Part shown: piece by piece, positions 36,385 through 50,300 of the stretch
How positions within the stretch are numbered: the first letter of the stretch is position 1
How the letters are laid out: every line of letters starts with the position of its first letter
Origin: Bolinopsis microptera
Taxonomy: Eukaryota > Ctenophora > Tentaculata > Lobata > Bolinopsidae
Length of the DNA stretch: 62,000 bases
Assembly (NCBI RefSeq): GCF_026151205.1
Contig: NC_087081.1
Coordinates: 1,477,886-1,539,885 of the forward strand
Reading direction: 5' to 3'
Translations under genes and position numbers: made by a program
The notes under the pieces: model-generated
Told to the model about the DNA's origin: nothing
Databases searched by the model: none
What the model saw: the letters and a program-made list of their open reading frames with translations, nothing else

Positions 36385-39030
36385 AAAAATCGACTTCGGG
36401 ATCGCTGATCCTTTAAAGGATTCTTAACGCGTTGTTTCAATACCATCTTCCTCCTATTGGTTTAGCGTGTTCAATCCTCCCGAAGTATTTCATGTCTAAT
36501 CAGCAAGCAAAGATCAAACAAGTTTAGTCACGCGAAAATCAAACTTTTAAATGCTCATTTTAATTATTGTGTCGTAACAGCGGTTTAATTGCCCTGTAAG
36601 ATCCTTCAATGAAACGATCATAAAAAAGGTATTTCTGTTTATAAATAGTTGTATGTAATAAAACGTATGTCAGCGCTTACCCCTTCATGCGTAGTGTGAG
36701 TTTTAAATGATCATTTAAATTCCTCGCCGGTCAAAATATAATGTAACAACATCTTAGATCAGACTAAAAAATCAAAAATGCCAATAAAAATTTAACTGAT
36801 ATTATTAAATTTGTAGATCTACCTGTCATGAACTTTGTCAACGGTAAAATAAATAAATCAAGTGGTACCCGGTCGTAAAATCAATAATAAGTTCAAGATT
36901 CACAACCAGCAAGAGTACGAGATAAACTCATGTGATCCTCAGTCTCTCAGTCCTCACTCAGCAGGAGTTGGAGAATGGGGACGCGTTGTGAAAGCCACCG
37001 TAAGGAAGGCTTACTGTCGACGCCGACCAATCAAAAGAAGAAGACTGGCTAACTGGTCACGTGACAAGCGTTTGTAGAGCACGTGACTTCAGTTACACGT
37101 CTACTAGTTCAGTGGTGATTTCAGCGAGAAACCATTATAAAGTTATAAGTACTGACAAGAATTAAATTTCGATGCAGTCCGAACTCCGACATTTATATTA
37201 AATTACAGTACTGGTGCCAATCATTTGTTGCTGCACAAAGAAATGATACAGATTGATCTCAAGGATCTTAAAAGATCTCAAAGATATCAAAAGTTCACAA
37301 GAATGCTGCCTTTGACCCTGATCAGCTGATCAAATCTTTAATTTGCCCCAGTATCTACTATTATAGTATTATAGCTTACCATGGCCCTTTGTACCTGCTT
37401 CTTTGTTGAGTTATGTGTGACGTTAATTTGCACCCACTTTCGAGCAGATTGATCTGATCACTATTATAGCAATACAAGGTTTAATGATAATAATGTTGAT
37501 GCATATTTGAAAATAACCATTATTAGCGTGATTAGCAAAAATTAATGTTGTAGCACCTCCCTGAGGCTAAAAATGTTGACTTGAAAATGCTATTTTGGAC
37601 GGCAAATAGCGAATTTGCACGTGCAAATGTGTTTTTTATTGTAACATTTTACACGAATTTGTGCTGGATCTATTTTTTTTTCTGCGTTCTGAAATTTAAT
37701 TTTTTTCCCAATCCTACGAAATTTAGCATCAGCGCAAGAAGCCAACAAAAATCTTATTCCTACGTGCAGCTTTCCTACGTGTAGCTTTCAGCGGGTAGAC
37801 CCGTTGAGCAATATGGGAGGTCTAGAATCCTTTAATTAAAGACCTTTATCTTTTCCTGACTCCTGAAGGGACTATGAAATGCTATTTTACAGGTGAGAAC
37901 ATGACGTGTGCTAAATGGAAGTTTCGTTGACAATATTATCTGTATAATATTATTCTGGTACATTTATCATAACCAGTAACCACGACTTGCTGCATTCTTC
38001 AAGGAAGATTTGTGGGTTATCCTATCTACTATTGGTGACTATTCTGAGTTTTGTCGCTGTGGGTAACCGTAAGCTAAGATACCTGAATAATAATAGCAGT
38101 AGAAAGTTGTAACTATAGACATGTGAAATATTATATGCCTATCTTAAAAGTTCTTCCTGTGACAATCTTTAAAAATTAAATTGGGAAAAAACGTGGTCCA
38201 TCTCGTGCTAACTTTCCTAATGTTTAGTATGTATTTATAATGACCAGGGTCTAGTATGTATCTATATCTCTATATCTCAGGAAAGTTGTGTAATAATACC
38301 ATGGAAACCCTGCTTGGGTTTCCTAAAAGAACACGTATCTTGAGCGACCTCGTTGTGACGACCATGTTATATTAGACTGACGCCTAATAAAAGTGACTAT
38401 GCCGTAATTTTAGCGTCAAATGTGTTGACAAAATACTTAATACACCGACTAATTAATTTATTTTACAGCTTAGCATATCCACATGTTTAGCAGAATTGGA
38501 ACTCTTCTCCAATATTCTCACTTTCTTACACTCATCGCCTATTATAATAGCTGTGTTAGCGTAAAGTTTAAATGTTAGAGAGAAAACACTGGCTAAGTCC
38601 ACCTAAAGTCGGTAAACACAACGTTGTCGTCACTCTTTCTGAGAATTTCTAAACGTCTAAAGGTCTGGGATTCCAGCTCATGATTGTCGTAAATGCGCGG
38701 GAACCCAAGTCAGAATCACTAATCAAGGCTTCTAAGTTTCCCTAATTCACCCAGTTCTCCTCTAATTACCCGTGGTTTGGTTTGATATTTCATAAACCAT
38801 GTGTACTTTAAAATCCAGGAAATACTAGTTTCCATGCCAACAAGCCGGTTAATTTGTGAGTCTAACTTGGAGCGCGTCCTGTGATTGGTCAACAGTCTAA
38901 GGTCCTGTGTTGTGATTGGTTAATGGTTGGTCACGTGAGGTGGTCTGCATGTTTGGTGCGTGTGGGAGTCTGACGGTGACTCCCTGAACCACACGCAAAT
39001 GTAGTTAACTACTAAAAACTGTTTAAATCT
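36385..39030. other. Non-coding stretch upstream of the Ig gene
   Basis: No supported gene. Several CACGTG or GTCACGTGAC sites occur (for example near 37055 and 38930). Short open frames (36862-37077, 37581-37784) show no recognisable feature. Confidence 0.35.
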
Positions 39031-39034
39031 AATC

Positions 39035-39299
39035 ATGTATTATGTATTATGTATTATGTATTATGTATTATGTATTATGTATTATGTATTATGTATTATG
39101 TATTATGTATTATGTATTATGTATTATGTATTATGTATTATGTATTATGTATTATGTATTATGTATTATGTAGTATGTATTATGTATTATGTATTATGTA
39201 TTATGTATTATGTATTATGTATTATGTATTATGTATTATGTATTATGCATTATGTATTATGTATTATGTATTATGTATTATGTATTATGTATGTATTTT
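39035..39299. repeat. Heptamer satellite (ATGTATT)n, about 37 copies
   Basis: Almost perfect 7-bp tandem repeat with rare changes (TAGTATG, TGCATT). Because 7 is not a multiple of 3, all forward frames read the same MYYVLCI cycle with no stop; there is no reason to call it coding. Confidence 0.97.
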
Positions 39300-40647
39300 G
39301 TGAATGAAATCCCAACCTTATCCTATCTTATCTTATGATTTCTGTTTTCAGGTATGTTATCTTTCATGAATAATCTGATTATCTTGCTGATAGCCTTTTG
39401 AAATACGAATGATCTTCCCTTTACTGCGTTGTTTGCTATGTTCTTAAAAATTTTCGGTCAAAAAGAGTAGGCATGTAGTGAAAATTGCGAAAGCAGAATC
39501 GGGTAGGGTGGTGACAGAAATAACAGCAAACATATTATCGAATAGTATATAAACTATTGATAAAGTCAATTATATCTAATGTAAAAGGTCTATTAATATA
39601 TAATGTTTGGTATATAAGTATATACTGGTAAATCCCGGAATTCGACTAATAATATGTCCGGAATTTGCGGTTCTAATGTATCTCACCCCACAAGTAGTAG
39701 CTGCACACGCCCTACGGGTGAATTTAAAAGCTTTAAACATGGGACTAAAATGTGCACACCGACCCTCCTTATTGATATTTGGTGCACGTGTTCATTTGGC
39801 GCACGTGGAGAACAAACACCACTCTGTACGCAGCATGTGCAGAGTAAAAACGAGTTATAACATCTAAAGCTGGGCTGCACTTCCGGATCTTTAGAACTAC
39901 AACATGGCAAAATATTATCCACATGTTGTCCAGTGTCCACCCGGCGTCGGTCAGGAAGTTTTAAAATTTTACGGTAGATTTAAAACTTTTAAAATAATAT
40001 AAGTCTGTTTCTTATGAGGAGTAACATGAATGATTGATAAGACAACTGACGACCAAATTTAAAATTTGATGTTCTGAAATTTGATGCCAAGACATTGAAC
40101 CCGCGGCATGATCATTGAACCGAACTCTGACAATAACCAAACGAATAGTTCTAGATGTGAAGGATCATATTCATCCTTCTGGACACAGGACAACTGAACC
40201 CAATCGTCACTAGATATCCTTCTGGACAGCGCGTGAACAATACAAAAATAAATTTGTTTGGAAAACAAATAGAATAATATATAACAATATAATTTACAAC
40301 AATGTATATCGACCAGATTTGAATCATCAATTAGTTGAGTCCATAGGACTCATAATTAGCTAAGCTTTGATACAAAGCATGCGAACTCAAAGTCGCTTTC
40401 ACAACTTTTATCAACTGAATTGACAGAAGATCTGGTTCCTTTTATATACAAGAATAAATGAAGAAAAAACACCGGCTCCTCCTGCACCTGCTCCATTTGC
40501 TACACCGGTTCTTCTAAATTACATTTCGTAAAAAAATGGTACCATTTCCTAACGCAAGCTCACTTGCTCCTTCGTAAAGACCAACTCACATAATCCTTTG
40601 GTGGTTTTAAGCAACTTTAAATCGAAGGTGTCCGATAGAACTTAGAA

Positions 40648-40682
40648 GGTGTTCGAAGATAATGATATTATCTTAGAACACC
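40648..40682. repeat. Short palindrome, 16-bp arms, one mismatch
   Basis: GGTGTTCGAAGATAAT pairs with ATTATCTTAGAACACC across a 3-nt centre. Confidence 0.8.
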
Positions 40683-40836
40683 CTCGATATTAAATGAAAT
40701 TTGCTATGTTTAATTAAATAAATGAACGTTCTACAAATTCCATGGAATAAAGCGTAGCTACCGAATGCCAAGCTGGTCAGCCACTGAACCGAAAAAAAAA
40801 TTGGAAAAATACTTAGAATTCTCAAAATTCTAAGTA

Positions 40837-41018
40837 CAGTAAAACCCCGATTCACTGTATACCCCGATATACCGCGGCCATTTCCTTTCCCCCAAATAGG
40901 GCTGAATAGGGCTGAACAAACATAATGTAAACCAAACAAACCCCCATTTACCGCGGACCCCCATTTACCGCGGATGTTTCCTTTCCCCCAAACTCCGCGG
41001 TAAATCGGGATTTTACTA
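40837..41018. mobile_element. pogo/Tc1-mariner-like MITE
   Basis: Terminal inverted repeats (left CAGTAAAACCCCGAT, right ATCGGGATTTTACTA) are flanked on both sides by TA, the target duplication of the Tc1/mariner/pogo superfamily. The 182-bp interior holds CCGCGGTAAAT-type subrepeats and no coding frame. Confidence 0.8.
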
Positions 41019-41310
41019 TACCGAGAATATTTTGAAAGATCGAAATTGTTGAACCTAATTTGAAAAAAATATATAATATGTAGTAGATAAGATTAGGATA
41101 GTGCAAGATTTATAACGAACAGCTTCTGATCCTCGAAGGAGGGAGCAATTAGAGGAAGCTTCGTAGTTTTAAGGAAATGTGGTCAAGATAAATTTAGTGT
41201 GTCATTTATAGGGTGCTGTAATCAGCAACAACAATATTGCAGCGCCCAATTGTTGGTGCGTTTATTATGAACATAGGTGTGCGAATCTTGATTATCTAAT
41301 CTTATTTCAG

Positions 41311-44300
41311 ATTTGTTTGTCCGAAAGATTGCATCGCAACCAACTTCACCGGGGATTACACAGAGGTTGGTAGTTCATTTTACAAATTTTTAGCGCTCCT
41401 TCGATGTAGGCAATGCAGTATTTTTGCAGTATTTTTAATTTTCACAGTAACTGACTCAGTACTGTCGCAGTACCTTTTTGTCACAGTTTTGTTGTCGACA
41501 TACTATCGCATGACCGATAGTTTGAGCTACAACTTCAATTATATAATAAATATAATGTTTTTACCAGTTTCGGGAGTAATAAAGTTTATTATTATCAATA
41601 ACATGTTTTTGCAGGAGAGCGCACCTTGCAGAGACGCACAAAGCTTATTCTCTGCCAATAACGCTGTTGATATGTTTAAAGATGGGAATGGGACGTATTC
41701 TCTGATATCCAGGTTAGAGCCTTTTTAGTGTTTCTTCTCCTTACTCTTTTGGTCAGAAAATCTTATAAAAATTTTCACTGAAACCCTAGGCCTAAGTAAG
41801 CCATTTCTGTGCTGCCTGAAAAGTTTTTAGGCAGCACAGAAATGGCCTAAGATGGGAAGCTAAGGGCAAATAACTACAAATGAGAAACTTAAGCATCTGG
41901 ATTCAGGACAGTATTCAATTTTTGGTATCTACTAAACAATGGTGCACTTTTCCTTGCCAATATCTCTCATTATCTTATTACTGTAATTTATATTACTCAA
42001 GTCTGAAAATATATAACACTCTCAGAGACGGGACTTGTAGGCAAGAAATTGATACCCTGGCAAGCCACCTTTGAACCTGACCATGTTTTACAATCTGAGC
42101 CCGAGTATTAATTGCCTGCTCTCTTCCCCTATTGGCTGAAACAATACCACGTGGCAGTATTTGATTAATAAGGGGTTCTTTGGAGAGTGCAGAGAGTGCA
42201 AGGACCATGTTTTGTCATCACGTGTTATCACGTGACATAGCCTTGGGTTTTTGGTAGGTCACGTGATGCTTTGTATTACAGCACGGCCCGGAGTTGCTTT
42301 ACTATTAATGTTAGGGTACAGTCAGGCTGTCTTTACTCGTTGGGTAATTAATAGGGTGCATGTGTTGGGTATTGTATTTTTCAAGAACATGATCCTACAC
42401 GCAAATTTTATCCAATTTATGATAAAAAATATGACTTATCTGGTAAAATCAACCAGATCTAACCTTTTTGACCTAGAAATAGGCTATATCTGGGGTAGAG
42501 TTCATATGACAACTCTATACATAGAAGCTATAAATTAAGAAGTGAACATGATCTGTTGATCTCTCTGAACTTACGACCGTTAACTTGTTCGGCAGTGAGT
42601 CGCATCAATGAATTCAGGAGAAATTGGATATTATTAAGTGTCTTGGAGAACTATCTGCTGTATTCGAGAGTCTTCTTGGGTCCTTTCAAGGTGACAGTCT
42701 CTCCGGCAAGCTTTTCACTCTTGTCCTAGCAGGAGCTCTTATAGAACTACGCCATCGACTAGCAGAATCTCCCCCACACATACCCAATCCCCCTATTTCA
42801 AAAGAAGGTATGCCACTGGAGTCAGCGTATTCAGATGATTGTAACTTCATGAACGTGGAAAAAGAATCCTTAGAAGCTATCCTACCAATAGCTAAGGAAG
42901 TCTTCAAGGAGTTTAACCTGTTCATTAACACAGAGAAAACAGAATTTACCCATGTTTTCCTCGCTCCTGTTGGGGAAACAATCCCTGGTCGTGATGATAC
43001 CATGTTACGTGGAAATGAAGATTGGCGGAAGAGTAAGATTCTTGGGTCATTGTTGTGTAGTGAAAGTGATATAGCTGCTCGATGCATTGCTGGGAACAAT
43101 GCCTTCTATAAGTTCACCAAGATCTGGTCTCAGCAGAATATCTCCGTTACCAGAAAGATAGCAGTATACGAAGCCCAAATTGTATCAATCATCATGTACA
43201 ATTGCAGTAGTTGGTGTCCTACTGCAAAGTCACTAGAAAAACTAGACATTTGCCATAGAAAACACCTTAGATCATTACTGAACATTTATTGGCCTCATGG
43301 AACAATATCCAATGCAAACTTATACCTAAGATGTAACTCAGTCAAGCTATCAGATCGTGTCCCTAAAGCAAGGTGGAAGCTCCTAGGTCATATCTTGCGT
43401 AGTGCTGATGACTCCCCCGCTGCATTAGCGTTAAAGTTTGCTGTCACAACAAACTGTAAAGGGCGCGTCGGTGCGCATCGTAAGAATTTGTTCAAGATTA
43501 TTGTGAATGATTTGACCCGTAGAGGTTTAAAACTTAACTCTTTGAATGATCTTAATAAGCTTAAGATATTAGCCGATGATAGAGTTGCTTGGAGAAACAA
43601 ATTTTAACTCTAGCTGTCTTGATCTGTACTGATCACCATTTTAGGATGACTTGATTTCTTTTAGGGGTTTTGAATATTTTAATGGTGTAAACAGTTTCTT
43701 AATAATAATATTAAGTGTCTTTTGTGTACACTTTCTGATTAGCACATCGGTTGTGTAATGTGTTCCTAAGAATAAAAGAAGAGCGAAATTACCGCCCATT
43801 TTGCAATCAGACGCAATACGTGCGGAAAATTGACAATTTAATTGGCGTTTCGGTCATGATTGCTACTAGTTATTGTTCGTGAAGCACATATTCAAATATT
43901 CAAAGAACTTACTATCCAACCTAACAATTTTGGCATATTTTAGGCACTTTTAAATTTTTATCACTCAATAAAGTTGGCACAATGTTAACCCACCCTAATT
44001 GTGGTGAAATTGACGGCAGCCTAATTATATTCCTTGCTTCTTACAAAATACCTAACCTAACCTGTCAAGCTACCTTATTATACAGTTGTTATATACGTTA
44101 ACCTAACTCTGCTCTGTATATTTTAGATTTACTACTGCCCACTGTCTACATATAGAGCCAGTAATAATAATAATATTACCGTCTGTCTACAGTTACTAGC
44201 AACATCCCAATTACTGTAAGTCTCATATCCTCTATTTACCTTCAGCCCTGAGATACCTAAGTAGGTACACACATGCGCATGGGTTGGTAAAGTTCTCATT

Positions 44301-47300
44301 ATCTGCCCTGTAATGCCCCGAGGTAGCAGGAAATGAGGTCGATTATCTTGTTACAGACTGGCCGGTCTACTTTATTATGTCTTCTTCCAATCACCGGCCT
44401 CCTTGGCCGGGTATTATTGCACAAGATTTACAAAAATGGCTGATTATCCCTCGTAACAATATTTATAAGTTGCGGGATGGTTCGCTCTCAACTTGCAGTA
44501 GCGCGCGGTGCATAAATTTTGAAAAAAGCTTGCTGCAAATCACTCAGTAAATTCGCGCGCACACTATTATCTGGCACTGTCTATGTGAAAAAATTAATAC
44601 ATTTCCCGCTTGTACAGTCGTCTCATTTTAATCATTACATACATGCATGCTCATTAACATTAACTGGTCTGACCAGCATTGCCAAAGAGATGAATATGCA
44701 GCTAGATATTTTATGCAGATAAAACTATATATTTATGAATAACATTTCAGTGTGCATACGGCCAGCGTTGGACGAAGAAATTCAGAGCCATGTAAGTTGG
44801 ATTTGCAGAATTTATGAATAGCTTGTCATTTTTTGTCAAGGACGTTTCTAGGATTTGAGTGCACGATATCACATCGTTTGAGCGTGTGGGTAGCAGTGGC
44901 CTGCTGTTGACTGCTAACGCATTTCGTGCGTAGTAGCAGGCCCCGCGTCATGGGGCAAAAATTATTGGCGTATGCTTGATGTTATTCATGTTTGTTATTA
45001 TAGCGGTCTCATACTTATCAAAACAAGCTCCGGGCCGCTACCATCTGAATATTGTATCATATGATACATGAACATGAACTATTTCTAGACCGCTCAGTGC
45101 TCATCAAACTCAAGATCATTTGGGTTTGACCCGGCCAGGTCAGACTAAATATCGACAAAACTTGTCAGGATCTAGCAGAGCTGAAGATTTGGCTAAGAGA
45201 ATGGTGCAATTATCAGTAAAATTTTATGGTATAAAATGTATTGTAGTCTACAAATATTTGAATATTGTTGAAACATGATTAGATCGGCGAGAAAGCAACA
45301 AGGCCAGCTCTGATAATATGCAAGATGATCTTAATTCAAGATGAGGGATTGATAAGCCCTGAGTTTGCTCAAACAATGGCTCGAGTTCAGAAAAATAACG
45401 ACTTCATGCCTGATCACCAGTTGGAAGCTCAAGAAAATCAATGTGGCTTAAAAGAAGCACCACTAGAAGACAGATGAACATATTGTGAAGAGCCCATTCG
45501 TTAGAATTTCAATTCAATCGGTGGTCTCGGCCGGGCGTCAATTGAATAGCGACTCGGTCTGTGGTCGTATTGTTATCACTTCTTAATGAGACCACCGGCA
45601 TTATTAATGAGAGATTATCGAGAGGTGCAGAAGTAGAGATTATAGAGATTTAAGATGCTTTACCTAACTCTCTAACTCACTCCTCGGAGTTAGGGGTACC
45701 AACATATGGAGAGGCTAATATAGAAAATACTGTTTCGTGCAGTGAGATATGGTAACTTGGAACATATCGATGTGGACAACTTCATACTGTTAAGTGGAGC
45801 GTAGGCGCTTAAATAATAAAGCCTTGAGCAAAGAACTGTACAAAATTCGGAACTGAAGACTGTAATTTAAACTATTCTATCGGAATTGGAAGTATGGAAG
45901 GGAATCGTTTGAAGTTTGAAGTTTGCGGGTCACGTTTTGAGAGACAAAGAGATATTCAAGAAATGATCCTCACGAGGTGTAACCATAGTTCCATCTTAAT
46001 TTACGTATTTTTTTATTGAAATCTTTCAAATCGATCAATTACATACAAATTTACACAATGAATGAACAACATTAAATTTTCTCAAAAGTATAAGACTCCG
46101 ATAAAATCAGATTTTCTAGGACAAAATGTATGTAATCAAAGGACCTGAGGGTCACCAAAACACAGATGTTGAGAGCAAAATGCACCTCCTGCACAAGTAT
46201 GGGCCCACGAAAATCTTAAATTTTAAATAGAATTTCAAATAGAAACACACAAAAATATCAAAAGCAATCAAATCATATAATAAAGTGAAATCCATGATGT
46301 GATGACATGCACTAAAATGAGAAATGAGAAATACAGACAACAGGGATTTAAGCTCCTTATGAACATATTGTTAGCTTTAGGTAAACTGCTTCACATCTCT
46401 GTCTCGAGGGAAAAATCTAGATCATAATCAAAGTCCTCCGGCATAATTTTATCCCACATGTAGGAGGTCAATTTGCTTTTGAACTCAGAAATAGTCTCTA
46501 TCTCACGTATATCTAGAGGAATATGATTCCATTTGGAATGGGTCCTAAAGTAAAAGTTCTTAGCAAAAGCGTTAGAGCTTGCTCGTGGTAAGATCGAGCT
46601 TACAAAACATAAGGGGTCCATGTGGCTATTTCTTAACCTTGAGTGGCCTTGATATGGTTGCAAATATGAGGATAAAGTGACAGGAATATGTTGCTTCACA
46701 ATTTTAAAGAAGAAAATAAGGTCAAGAAAGTCGAAGCGGTCTTCTATGGGCATAATCTTAAGCTGTCTGCATTTCTGAATGTATGTGGATGGTGGATAAC
46801 TCATATACTCCTCGCGAAGAATCCACTTAATAGCACGCTTTTGGAGGCCCTCCAGCTTGCTTATCTGGGATTTTGTGACCGGTCTCCATATAACTGAGCA
46901 ATGCTCAAATTGACTTCTCATTAAAGTGAGATACAGTACTCTACGACGATTTACATCTTGAACAAAATAGCAATTTCTCCTTGCCATGCCTAATTTTTGG
47001 TTGGCCTTTGAGAGGACTTTAGAGCACTGGTCTTGCCAGTCGAGATTCTTGGTCACAAAAACACCCAAATCCTTTTCATGATCGACATAGTCAAGTGCGA
47101 TTCTTCCCATGGAGTATACAAAGTTAAAGAGTGGTAGGACACTAAGGAGGGAAACTGTTTCGGATATCCTTCCTGCGACGGTGAGGACCTTACATTTGTC
47201 GGGATGAAATCTCATTTTATTAGAAAGAGACCAGTCATGGAGATAATCAATGTCCTTCTGCAGTCGCAGGATATCAGACTCCGAAACAATCTCACGCCAA

Positions 47301-50300
47301 ATTTTAGTATCATCGGCATACAGTGACAGTTGTGTGCCAGGTGAAGAAAGAAAATTCATACCTCAAAGAAATTCAGAGAATCATGTTTAGTCAAACTAAA
47401 TTGATTTAAACTGTCGTTTAGCTATAAAAGTATAAAGCATTTGTTTACAAATAAGCTATTAATTCCTGGATCCAAACCAACAATATGAACTGTCCGTGTC
47501 CTTTGAACGCCAAATTAAGTGTGCTCATAACTTTGACAATTAAATCTATTTATGTCACAGCTGGGTTTTGTGATCACTATTTTGCTACCACTAGGAACTA
47601 CGTTAAAACTGACTTCTTTTATAATTCATACAGCACTATATATCTATTACATTTATTGAGAACTATGTAACGTGATGGAAATATTTTAAACGGGTCATAT
47701 CCTGTCCAAACCCAGGATGCTTAACACGAAGAATTTGTTGTAACTTTGTATGAAAAGCTTTAATACGTATGTTAAATATCAGATATGCTTCAAATTACGT
47801 ACTTCAAATTACATACTGAATAAATAATATGGAATCATGATAACCCTGGAATCTGGATTTAGCTCAATGGGACCTTGATAATGGCTCCTTTGACTTCAAA
47901 AAGAAAAACGAACCTTAGCATAACGCTTCTGAGCGGTCACGAAAGAGTTCATGTTCATGTCTAACATGATAAAATAAAAAAGGAATTCTCAAAATTGCAA
48001 TATGAGAATGTGACTGCAAACTTTTTCAGTAACAAATTTTCCTAAATATTGTAACTTTTTATCCTCAGTTTGTACAGGAGACCTTAGTCTCGCTAACGAT
48101 GCCTCCATCTGTATCGTAACCTGTTCTCTGCCTGACTACGAATGTCCACGTCAGTTCAAACAGTGAGTATTTGGGTGTAAAAAAAATAGATTACGATTTC
48201 CAATACGACAACAAGATATTCGAAAATCTAGACGTCATGATTTTGAATGAATAAAGAAAAATCGAATCTATTATTCAAAGTTCGACATACACATTGCACA
48301 TATTGCACATATCGCGGTGTTCTTTCTGACAATCAATTATTTTTAATCGCACTAACTCTAGCTGTCCTGGTAATACAATACTTAAATATTTTAGACGTTG
48401 TGCCTGCCCGTGGAGTAAGCCTATACTAAAGGATATAAATAAAGGAATATGTGTGAGAAGTATACGGGATTGTCCTCCGTATAACACGTATATTCTACCT
48501 AAAAACGGTAAGTTTTTTTCTGTTATAACACGTATATTCGACCTAAAAACGGTAAGTTTTGTTCATTTTTTGGCAACATTTCATACAGTTTATTGTTTCT
48601 AAATTGCAGTATCGAATTCTAAGTAGGGATAAACCTGTCGATCAATTTAACTAAATAGTCTTTTAGCTTTTCATCGTATTAGTCCGTTCTTTAATTGCTA
48701 AAGCTAGATTCTAAGATGCAGTTATATTATTAAACTGTTCTATTCAACTGAAAACGGGGTTTAGCTATTTAGTGCTTACGGACCATTTTGATTTTTAGTC
48801 TAACGAAAATTTTGCTGAAACAGCAATTTAGCTGTATAACCCTTTAACTTTAAAGTCCACGCTTCATCTCACCTTCAGGTCTATTATAATTTAACTTTAT
48901 GAAGTCCAATCTCTAATTGCTACTGAAAACTGAAAACGGGCTTTAGCTATTTAGTGCTTACACGGACCATTTTGACTTTTAGTTGAATGAAAATTGAAAT
49001 GTCGGACAACCGTTTACGCTTCATCTCACCCTCAGGTCTATCAGAATTTAACTTTACGAAACAGCCGGAAGACTTGATCAAGAAGCGGGGAGATAAGATA
49101 AGGATGCAATGTACTGTTAACGGTAACACCAACTATCAGTATTTCTGGTACAAGTCCCAGACTCTCGTCATGGGCTCTCATTCTATCAGCGTGAGTTTTA
49201 CTTTCATTTCTGACGCGAGAGGGAGGGGAATTGGGCACTATATCATCAAATCAATGCCCAATGGTCTGGGTCATTATCAACCAATTTGGAGCACCCTAAT
49301 ACAAGGTCAACCTTTCGTATAATTCAATTATGACATTATATAACCTGGGGACCCCAGCATTTTTTTAAAAAGGCTATTATGTTCATATTCATAAACATAT
49401 AGATTCGGCTGAATGACAGGCTGAGCGCCGCCCAGTAAGATCAAGACATCATATTTATACCTTATATTGTTAACTATATTAAACTACCTCTCTTTCAGAG
49501 ATCCATAGACGGATTCCTACAACAGACGGGTAACCCCTACTACGACATCAACTCTGTACAACCATCAGATTCAGGTTAATAAAATTATCACAAAATGTTT
49601 GGTTTTTTAGCTAATGGTTTGTTTATCTGGCTCTATACTAGTTGATTTGATCAAAAACGTTTTACTAAAGCTTATTAGCAGAACATTTATGTTTAAATCG
49701 TATCATGGTGAGTCTTTTTTGGCCCACTACGGGATGATATCTCATTACTCATTACTAGTATCCGTGACAAAATAAAAAACGATCGATTTACACTTGAACC
49801 TGATCGTATATATACGATCAGGTTCAAGTGTAAATCGATTTTTTTTTCATGAATCAGTTATGCTCCGATAACTGATTCATGATATTATATATATATATAT
49901 ACATTATCATGAATCAGTTATCGGAGCAACTCGAAATGTTTGATCAATGAGAAATGAAACCACTTTTGACTTAAAGTTAGTGAATTAGGAAATAATTAAT
50001 TAATTTGTGTGACAGGATATTATCACTGTGTGGTGAGGACAGGAGATACAGTGGCGGGTATGAGGGATCCTAAATATGGATCCAGAGACGCCAAGTACTC
50101 CATTATCTCCAATATTGGATATCTAAAGGTTTGTTATTTCCGATATTGGATATCTTATGGTGTGTTATCTCCAATTGGCTCAGTGGCTTAGTTGGTTAAT
50201 CTGCTTGTCTACTGGCCCTGACGTTGCGAGTTCGAATCCCAGTTGGGCCAAGATTTCAAAATTGATGGGCAGCCGTCACTCACCAAACCATGGTGTGAAT

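Larger units (their letters stand above)
41311..48507 (+). other. Cys-rich, possibly LCCL-like N-terminal region (5 exons)
   Basis: The first two exons give FVCPKDCIATNFTGDYTE then ESAPCRDAQ, resembling the C-P-x2-C..G-x-Y-T-x2-S-x2-C start of LCCL domains. Exon 48069-48162 contains a partial echo (TGDLSLANDASIC) followed by CSLPDYECP. Exon 48395-48507 adds RCACPW, GICVRSIRDC and the link to Ig1. The LCCL label is by eye and uncertain. Phases link the five exons across long introns, including the 41.7-44.7 kb intron with a LINE. Confidence 0.5.

Noticed and set aside
39351-39400. Candidate signal-peptide exon MLSFMNNLIILLIAF for the Ig gene
   Set aside because: It has an acceptor-like TTTTCAG before it but reaches a stop with no usable donor in the required phase.
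39607-39940. Overlapping open frames on both strands
   Set aside because: No signal peptide, domain, repeat family or splice context; likely chance.
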